A stretch of 64,000 bases of DNA, taken from the NCBI GenBank assembly GCA_958510875.1, contig OY294067.1, forward strand, positions 150,300,962 through 150,364,961, in the 5' to 3' direction. The notes under the pieces are model-generated. The model was not told where the DNA came from, searched no databases, and worked only from the letters and a program-made list of their open reading frames with translations. Positions 56,362 to 64,000 of the stretch are shown here, piece after piece (the stretch's first letter is position 1; the number at the start of each line of letters is the position of its first letter). The DNA comes from Endomychus coccineus (lineage: Eukaryota; Arthropoda; Insecta; Coleoptera; Endomychidae). The translations under genes were made by a program, and so were the position numbers.

Positions 56362-59300
56362 TTTATTGATACGTTTTTCATTAGTTTTCTCAACAAATCG
56401 ACTATTTACAAACTATTCTAGCAGTTATACCGAGGGCTTTGGTACCTAACGGGGTTGTTGTTCAATCGCAATCATGAACAAAAGAAAAATTACAACATTC
56501 AAAATAATATTGCCGCGTTAGCATTCGACTTTTTTTGAGAATGATGATGAAATGGAGGAGGAGATATTATACATGATATGCTATTTTCTAATTCATTTCA
56601 CTGAAAAAATTCTTATTGTGCTTCAGGTAACAAAGCCATTCTCATTTAGATTAAATATAAAATTACAGTTGGATGTAGAGGTCTCTTAGGTCTTTTTTCC
56701 TAAGCTGTATCTAAATAGAAAAATGACTCAAAACTCTAAAAACAATAAAAATATGTACTTTATTTATAGGTTCTATTTATTTCAAAGATCACAGATGACA
56801 AATATTCCGTTCCGAAAATGCCTATTGTATTATAATGGTATTATAGGCGAACGTAAAACCTAACAGTTCTGTAAAACTGGGAAGACTGTTCAGCCTTATA
56901 TTGGTTATTTTTAAATAACCAATAATCATGTGGAAGTCAAAACACAACCAGATATTGGTTATTAATCAAGAAAGGTACAACATACTAATAGTCCTGTTCA
57001 GATTACCATTTACAAACGAGAATAGATCACTTATAATATTGAATTTTAAAATAGTAGGCAGGGCTTCCAATTCACATATTGGTTAGGGAATTTTAATTCA
57101 TTAAGTTGGGTGGAAATATTTTTTGTGCATGTTTGATGATTGTTATTCAAGGGTTTTATTTGGGGGTGTTTTTTTACAAACTTCAATAATTTAAGATGAC
57201 AGAGAAATTTTCTGTTTTATTGTATGAAGGGGTTTTTCGAATAAATTTTTTTTTCATAAAATTGGAAAATTATTGTGTTCCGTTTGTACTCAATAGTGCT
57301 GTCAAGGGCTTTTTCGCGGTGAAAAATATCTAACTTCTGTTAAAAATTCAAGAATTTAGGGTTTCAGGCCGAAGGGTTTTTGATTCTCTATGGATGACCA
57401 ATAAGAATTAAATAAATACAATTAATAAAACAAAGACGATCATTAACTCAAACCGAAAAGGAAAAAAATATTTTTAGATGTGTGACATAGGTCATTCTAT
57501 AACAGACTCACAAGCTGACCGTGCAATGTTTTCAGTTTGAATACAAAATGGGTAGGTACTCTTCAGACATTAGAAATTATTTTATCTTTTATAGTGCATT
57601 TGGATAAAAGCTTATTTCCATTTATTTATTTTTCATTAGATAGTGAATTTCAGTTTTCTAATAAGTTGACAATTCTGGAAACTAATGTTAATTATGTAAA
57701 AATTAATGTTTTCTTTATTGTCTGACCAATTATTACCACTATTTCATAATCTACTTTCACTCCGGAAAATCAGAGTGTGGTAAATCTGGCAGAGAAGTAG
57801 AAAAATCTTTGGACTTTTTGTTTGTACTAGAATCTTATATTTTCGTTTCGAATTTGCATATTTTTACGTTTTACGAAAAACCATCATATGCTATTCGGCA
57901 TATAATGTTTGTGGTTACTTTCCCACTCCCCTTACATATTATACTATTTGGAAAAAATACAGGAGTTTTGGATATTATCCTTTTACTCAATTTTGTGACC
58001 TGAACAATATACTAGATTTGCGGGCTGGCGCTGGTACCGCCATATTGGAAGATGTCGCCAAAATCTAGTTAGTGTTTTGATAATATCCCATTCAGAACGT
58101 CCAGTGTAGATAAAAAAAATTAATTTCATAAGAAGAATTGTTTTGAACTCCTTCACCGTTTTAAAGATCGCCATCTTGAATTAGAGAAACAATTAATGAT
58201 CTCCGAGTTCAAACCCCTTACCAAAAATACCGATTCTGAAAAGAATCGAACATTAAATCTCAAAACTTGTTCGCCATTCTGAATCCGATGTCTGAAATTC
58301 TTAAATTTTAACAAAAAAATTTTGGTGAGTTGTCATGATCTCCGACCCTTAAATACCAATTTTCAATAAAGTCGGACTATATTATAATCATAAAACTAAT
58401 CCGCTATCTTGGAGCCACCATCCTGATTTTTTACCTATAAAAATATCATAATAATGCATTTTTCACCCGAATGGTCAACACCTGCCCGATTTCAAGTAGA
58501 TTGGATAAGTCTTTAACGGAGTAGTGAAACTAAATAAAAGCTTGTAATTAATTCTTCCAGAGCCCCATTTACCTCGATATAGTGGTTTATCCCTTAGAAA
58601 TTAATCAAGTAACACATATTTTGCTTCATTGCACTGGGATTTCAAAAAATTTCTGTTTTTTCAGTTTTTACTGCCATCAAAGTCTGAAATCTATTAATAT
58701 AGCCTTGGACAGATAACACTCAAAATTGCAAAAATCAGTGAAGTTCTCTTTTGTATCTATTTAGTAAAATATAATTTTTGCAATGAAAAGCATTATTTCA
58801 GGGTGTAACAAAGCCTAGTTTTCGCTATAAGTTTTCCAACCAATCAGGATTTCATTTCACAAATGCACCTCGATGATAATAGTTTTTAAACTATCCCATA
58901 GATTTATTAATTTTCTTCCATAATTCGTCCACAAAAATATCTATATATTATAAACTCTTACAATTCAATTGTATAACAAAAAACTAGAGTATTCGTGGTC
59001 AGACGATCTTCATTTTGAATATAATTTACATTATTATTTATTTCAAGGCGAGACTCATTTTGGGATAAAAAAGCTAGTACGGCTCTGATCACAACTTCTC
59101 TGCGCAAACTCAAAACCCATCAGTGTCATAGTTAGTGTTTGTTCAATATGACATTTCCATTCTCCTCTGTGGTTTATGTTCGAGAAGCAAAATTAATTAT
59201 AAGATAAATTTAGAAGTTAATAACTTTGACAACGATAAAATTTATAATATCGTTCAAAGCAAATTCAAATGACATTGGAAACATTTTCATAACCAAGTTC

Positions 59301-59546
59301 GAATAGTAAATAATAAATACATTGCATGTGCAATGGCGTTTATTGTAACACATCACTGAAATGCGTTCTATTTGGGAGTAGCTGAAGTGCAACTAAACCT
59401 GTGCTCCTCTAGTGCATGAAGCTCAAAATAGAAAGCTCCTGTTGATCCACTTCCATAATTGCAAACGCAACTTGTCAATAATGTCCAAGTAATTTCAGTG
59501 ACAGCGACTCCTATCAAATTCTATGGTTTTATTAATTTCTATTATG
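56362..59546. other. No gene; diverged GGCGGACGAGTT-type repeat at 58.2-58.5 kb
   Basis: The stretch is AT-rich with no recognised coding sequence. At 58200-58520, GATCTCCGACCC, CGGACTATATTATAATCATAAAAC and ATCCGCTATCTTGGAGCC recall the family at 6.3 and 48.1 kb in the same orientation as the latter. Confidence 0.45.
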
Positions 59547-60411
59547 TTACAGTCTAGCAAAATGCTCATTAATGAGTACTCTCCTCATATTTCTTCCCCT
59601 ATTAATGTCATTATTCTGCACTACATTTTCATCCTCTTCATCCAAATCATCAAACCACTCTTCTGGAAAAAGGTCATTCATGTTGACAGCAATGTTGTGT
59701 AATACAGCTGTAGCAACAATAACACTCATTGCAGTAGGTAATGCAAGTCTTATTCCCAAACTTAAAATAGGGAATCTTCTTTTCCACACTCCATACTGCC
59801 TTTCAACCACATTACGTGTTCTAATAATTGATTCATTATATATATTTTCTGCTGCTGTTTGTGTTTGTCGCGGCTTTGTCATAAGATAAGATAGTGCTAA
59901 ATTGTGTACCCGCTGTCTCCAATTAACATGTAACGTCCTTACCTTCCACCTTCAAACTCATGTTTAAGGTTGCTACTATTGAAAATTGTCTGGTCATGGG
60001 TAGATCCAGGCCAACGAGCAACTGTATTTTTAATCTTCAAGTTAGAATCAGAAACGGTTTGCACATTTAAAGCGAAATAACCTTTTCTGCAGCTTCACCA
60101 CCAGGGGATTCTATTTTAATTAAAGTACAATCAATCGCCACAATTATTCTTGGAAATCATGCAATTCGATAGGAATTTTCAGCAGCTCTTTCCATTTCTT
60201 CATTTTCAATGTACATGTTAATATATCGTGGACGCAGTGAAGCAATGGCAGATGAGACCCTTTTTACTATTCTGCACGCTGATGTTTTTGAAACACCCAT
60301 AAAATCACCTGCAGAGATGAGCATGCTTCCTGTTGCATAGAAGCTTAGGGTTAATAATAATTGAGTCAAAGGACGTATATAACCTCCCCTGTAATATAAT
60401 AGTATATTGTA
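59547..60411 (-). pseudogene. HARBI1-like (PIF/Harbinger) transposase relic
   Basis: Reading minus from 60411: LLLTLSFYATGSMLISAGDF and GVSKTSACRIVKRVS (N-terminal helix-turn-helix-like part), then a block near 60135 with AIDCTLIKIESPGG (first aspartate), RWPGSTHDQTIF near 59990, a GDSGY block near 59925 (second aspartate), and NESIIRTRNVVERQYGVWKRRFP with the catalytic glutamate near 59820. The end is LHNIAVN and an acidic tail. The pieces occupy at least three frames, so it is inactive. The N-terminus is cut by a hairpin insertion at about 60408. Confidence 0.83.
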
Positions 60412-60525
60412 TAACTAGCACGGAATGATAGTCATTTCCCACGAGTATGAAGTTTGCAGCATGAGCCGTAGGCGAATGCTGCAAATCATACGAGTGGGAA
60501 ATGAGCATTCCGTGCAAGTTATACA
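60408..60525. repeat. Hairpin element interrupting HARBI1-like relic
   Basis: ATAACTAGCACGGAATG and its near-inverse CATTCCGTGCAAGTTAT bound arms of about 50 bases that include TCATTTCCCACGAGTATGA and its inverse. The loop contains GAGCCGTAGGCG. It looks like a small palindromic MITE. Confidence 0.75.
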
Positions 60526-61858
60526 CTATACTTTTTCTACGGCTATAACATAATATATTAGCGAAATGATTTTACAACAGAATTTTGAACTTTGAATTTA
60601 ATTAGGTATATTAAAAATGTCAAAATACAATTTAATTATTAACAATATTCACAGTTATATTGTTACAGTGATTAAATGTTATATTTGAAGCATCTGGGCA
60701 CGGCAATGACATGTTTGTATTTTCCTTGTGCTCCAAAATATAGGATCTTGAAGTAGATGGTAGGTTTTCAGAATCATTAATAGAATTCATTATTTTATTG
60801 GCGACATCAAATTTATTTTTCATAGACTCGTCAATATAATTTCTGGGGGAGTCAGTTCTACGTCACTTTCGCTGCTCATCGTTTGATTCAAGTTCAAAAA
60901 TCTAACTAAACAGAGCTGTCAGTATTCGTTGTTTGAATTTTGACATTCCATGGGAGACGTGATAAATTGTAAAATAAAAACACAATGAAACACAATGACT
61001 TCATTGTGTTATCAGGTGAGGAAATGAAATTGAAGGCATACAATGTACCTCATTGTTTAATCAAAAACAGTTAGGAAAGAGCAGTATTGTGTCATGGCCG
61101 TAGAAAAAATAATTAATAGTACCAATACCACTTAATAATAATAGATATATATATATGACAAAACAATTGCCCACCTGTTTGTAGGAAATGATATTAGATG
61201 TTCTATTTGTTCCAATAGGGAATGCACAGTGGGTTTAGTTAATCTGGAACTTTCAAAAAAATTAAGATCGTCATATTTTTGTTTAAGGAATCCTCTCTTT
61301 TTCTGTAGACTTTCAATCTTCTTAAGATAATAAATTCCTCATCCTAAGACGACGAGCTTGAACTTGTATCATAAGCAACATTATTCATTTCGATTCTTTT
61401 TATTCAGTTTTTCGTAAAATATTCAGATCAAATTGATAAACGAGAAAGTTTAGGTTATGTTTCTATTAGACGACTTTAGTAGTTAAAGCGCCGAAATCGG
61501 GACTTTAACTTTAAGCGGCGGTAAAGGCTACTTTATCTTTAAAGTATGTTTATGGAACCGGTTTCAAAACATAAAGTCGACTTTAATATTTAAAGTCACT
61601 TTAATTTCATTATGGAACCGGCCGTTAGACGGAGGGTATCGAATTTCAGATTCATGTTGCGCGTATCCCAAGTACCATAATATGGATGCAATACGACTGC
61701 AATATCTCGGAAACTAATGACTATTGGACTTTAGCACAGTGGTAACTTTTAATCAGGACAAGGTCTTTTAAACAATATAAAAAAGTCAGGCAATTCCCAC
61801 ATAGAGCACTTTTCCATAACGTTTGAGAACGATCCTTTGACGAGATAATTTTTCTAGG
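60526..61858. other. No clear gene
   Basis: A 63-codon minus-strand frame (60632-60823) could be part of the HARBI1-like element's second protein, but no motif supports it. CACAATGA repeats and TTTAAAGTCG/CTTTAA palindromic runs at 60.98 and 61.5-61.6 kb are noted. Confidence 0.35.
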
Positions 61859-62345
61859 AGAACTGGAAATTGCTGTTGTAAAACCTCTTCATAAAAAAGG
61901 CAATGAGTTAGATATATGAATTTCTAACCAATCAGTGTAGTATTTATCAAAGGTTTTTGAAATAAAAATGAGTAAACAATTAGTATCCCTTTTGGTAACT
62001 GAATGTTTTCCAAACTTTAGTATGATTATTTGAATAAGTTTGTTCATTCCAAAAAAGAAAAGGGAAATCTATCCTATGGGATTATCATGAATTCATCTGA
62101 GGCCTTCGGCTGTAAGGGTCATATTTTATTAGGGAAGCTTAATATGGAATTTGTGGAAATTCTTATGACTGGTTTGAGTCATATTTGAAAAAGAAAATAA
62201 TAAGTAGAAATCGAAAAGAAACGATAGTAAGATCCGTTGCCTTGAGTACGTCTATGGGAGTCCCACAGGGTAGTATTCTTAGTCCAATTTTGTTTAATAT
62301 ATTTATTAATAATATAAATAAGAATATTGCAGATATAATATCATA
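61859..62345 (+). pseudogene. Non-LTR retrotransposon RT relic
   Basis: Pieces in different frames read ELEIAVVKPLHKKGNELD, SKVFEIKMSKQL, an SEAFG block (where the first palm aspartate should lie) and STSMGVPQGSILSPILFNIFINN, in the order of a Jockey/CR1-type RT. The YxDD block is not reached. Stops and indels are frequent. No endonuclease is visible upstream. Confidence 0.75.
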
Positions 62346-63670
62346 TATTGTTTAGATTTTCGAGGGGACACCACCTGTTACTTCAACAGAGCTTCTCTCT
62401 GATGTAGTATGTCGTAGATGGCGCCGTCCAAAAATGTTTGTTTATTTTCTCGCTTAATGTCAGAACTTGATTTCTGACATCTGCAGCATCTTATATGAAA
62501 TTACGTTCAGTGTTTCGACGGTATCTAGGTATGCGTTTTCCATCTCTTTGATTTGAAATCTTGCTCAGCTCATTCCTGAGTTTGCTCTTTATAAATTCAC
62601 TCGTTCATTGCGTGAGGAATTGTTTATTGTCAGGTAGTGTACTGTGTAGGATACTTTTCGTAGAATGGGCCACATTTGTATTTTGTGTGGACAGTATAAA
62701 GCCGCAGATTCGAATATTCACCTGTATATTCAGTACCAAAAAGCGATTACAAATCTTGACGAATTGACTAATAATGATATTTCCATAGTTCATCATATTG
62801 TATGCATTGAATTTTATATTTTCTGCAATTTAATGACAATTTCATTTCCAATTCTCAAAATGCAGTTAACCTCAAATTCAAATGGTACAACATACGGAAA
62901 ACACGATAGTGCTTTCTTTTTGCAATGTTCGGGGGCTTCTAATTCTAGCTTTGCTATCGGTGAAGTTTGACAGATGTCTCTTTTCAACCAATAGCAAAGC
63001 TAGAATCAGAAACCGCGAACAAAAAAGGAAGCTGAGGAAATGAATATACCGTTTCTTAATCGAAACTAAAACGAAATTGGCGCCATCTGACACGCTAGTA
63101 ATCTCTATTATCAAGTAGGCCAAGTGTCGCCAAGTCGACCTCAAACTTCTACAGGTATAAGTGCAAGCACCAGGGTTTTTTAGACATCTTAACCAACTCC
63201 AACTGAGAAATATAAAATTCACTTCTGAAAATTAATATAGCTTTTTGTAAATTAAATTAATTCAGAATGAGACTCACAAACTTGTGGGGCGCGAGAATAC
63301 CCCTTTTGTATTCGAACTGCAAATAAGTTTTTAATACGCCTCAACAAATGTAGTAGGTTCATTGATAAAACATCTCTGCATGTACTGACATCTTTACGAA
63401 TAAGTTTGGCGCCATCTGTTATTGGGGCAAGTCGGTTGCCAAATCTAAGAAAATACGTGACTCCCCTCCCTCCGCCATCTATTGGTGGCAACCACCTCGT
63501 CAAATGATATCGTGGTAAGATTGACCTACTTTCCTCTTGCTCTTTATGGCATTAAGCATTTTCGGAAACCTACTCGGGTTGACACGATCCCTAACCTTCA
63601 AGTTCGTTTACTTAACCTAAGTTACCTAGCCGCGTTCAGAAAATTCGCAGTTTATTACCCGATCATTTAC
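62346..63670. other. No gene; scattered GGCGCCATCT motifs
   Basis: The motif GGCGCCATCT or its inverse occurs near 62410, 63082 and 63408, with CCGCCATCTATTGG near 63471. A TTCTAGCTTTGCTAT inverted pair is seen at 62940-63005. No coding sequence is recognised. Confidence 0.4.
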
Positions 63671-64000
63671 TCAGGTTCATTTATTGTAACCCAACTGGAA
63701 AGCAGGGTCATTAGTATCGATACAGGCACCGCATGCGTATTACCAACGTTTTCTAAATTTGTCAGTCAAAAAAAAGTTGGTCGAAAATTTTATTCTCAGC
63801 ATTTTTCGATTTTATATTTTGTTTTTTGGTTCTGTCGCATCGGTATGAGTTTGATTATGCTGTAGCATCTTGTAGAAAATATTATCCATATTATTGTTGA
63901 ATTAGAATCTCAGTTAATTGTTGATTGAAGTTACATATATTGCACTGTTATATGAGCCAGTACTGCTTTAGTTTTGGCGTTTTGAAAATATGCTATCATG
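63671..64000 (+). repeat. 330-bp dispersed repeat, copy 2, runs to window edge
   Basis: It matches 56032-56361 over its whole visible length. Because the window ends here, the true repeat end is unknown for this copy. In copy 1, similarity cannot be followed beyond 56361. Confidence 0.92.

Noticed and set aside
59572..59889. Plus-strand 105-codon frame over the HARBI1-like relic
   Set aside because: It is antisense to recognisable transposase sequence and has no motif.
61500..61620. TTTAAAGTCG-type palindromes as a regulatory cluster
   Set aside because: They are short AT-rich self-complementary words in noncoding DNA with no gene nearby.

Overview
The window looks like a transposon-dense piece of an insect nuclear genome. 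It is AT-rich, genes are split by GT-AG introns, and the mobile-element mix is typical of arthropods: BEL/Pao, Penelope-like, APE-type and R2-like non-LTR, Transib-like, P-like, Tc1/mariner-like, PIF/Harbinger and hammerhead-bearing repeats. I see no operons, CRISPR arrays or bacterial signals. The species cannot be named from the sequence.

Layout. 0.1-5.9 kb: BEL/Pao retrotransposon with many frame breaks. 7.4-8.8 kb: Penelope-like RT relic abutting an R2-like RT fragment. 9.3-10.7 kb: Transib-like transposase relic. 11.0-12.1 kb: minus-strand non-LTR relic. 14.1-16.3 kb: large fold-back. 17.4-20.8 kb: Penelope-like terminal repeat, three 473-bp tandem units each carrying a tRNA-like cloverleaf, then a Penelope-like ORF ending at (TA)n. 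22.4 kb: short TIR element with 8-bp duplication. 23.4-27.3 kb: P-like element with a mariner-like element nested inside its 3' target duplication. 28.3-34.3 kb: minus-strand zinc-finger/tyrosine-recombinase-like gene (locus A). 36-42.4 kb: hairpins and a Harbinger relic. 42.7-45.8 kb: two more Penelope-like copies. 46.7-47.6 kb: fold-back. 48.5-49.5 kb: second copy of the 8-bp-duplication element. 49.9-55.4 kb: plus-strand paralogue of locus A (locus B). 59.5-60.4 kb: HARBI1-like relic. 61.9-62.3 kb: non-LTR RT relic. A 330-bp repeat occurs at 56.0 and 63.7 kb.

The main discovery is the pair of diverged, oppositely oriented multi-exon genes. Both encode a short N-terminal module, zinc fingers, a domain keeping the Arg-Lys-Arg-His-Tyr pattern of tyrosine recombinases, and a C-terminal SANT/Myb-like segment. 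Locus B reads through five exons without interruption (about 1050 aa). Locus A has seven phase-consistent exons, including duplicated zinc-finger exons, but changes frame at an A9 run. They resemble Crypton-type recombinase genes, possibly domesticated. The same hammerhead-bearing palindromic repeat sits in the last intron of A and just downstream of B. A second theme is abundant self-cleaving-ribozyme-like cores, on both strands, in repeats related to Penelope-like terminal repeats, and the way Penelope-like copies end in (TA)n tracts.
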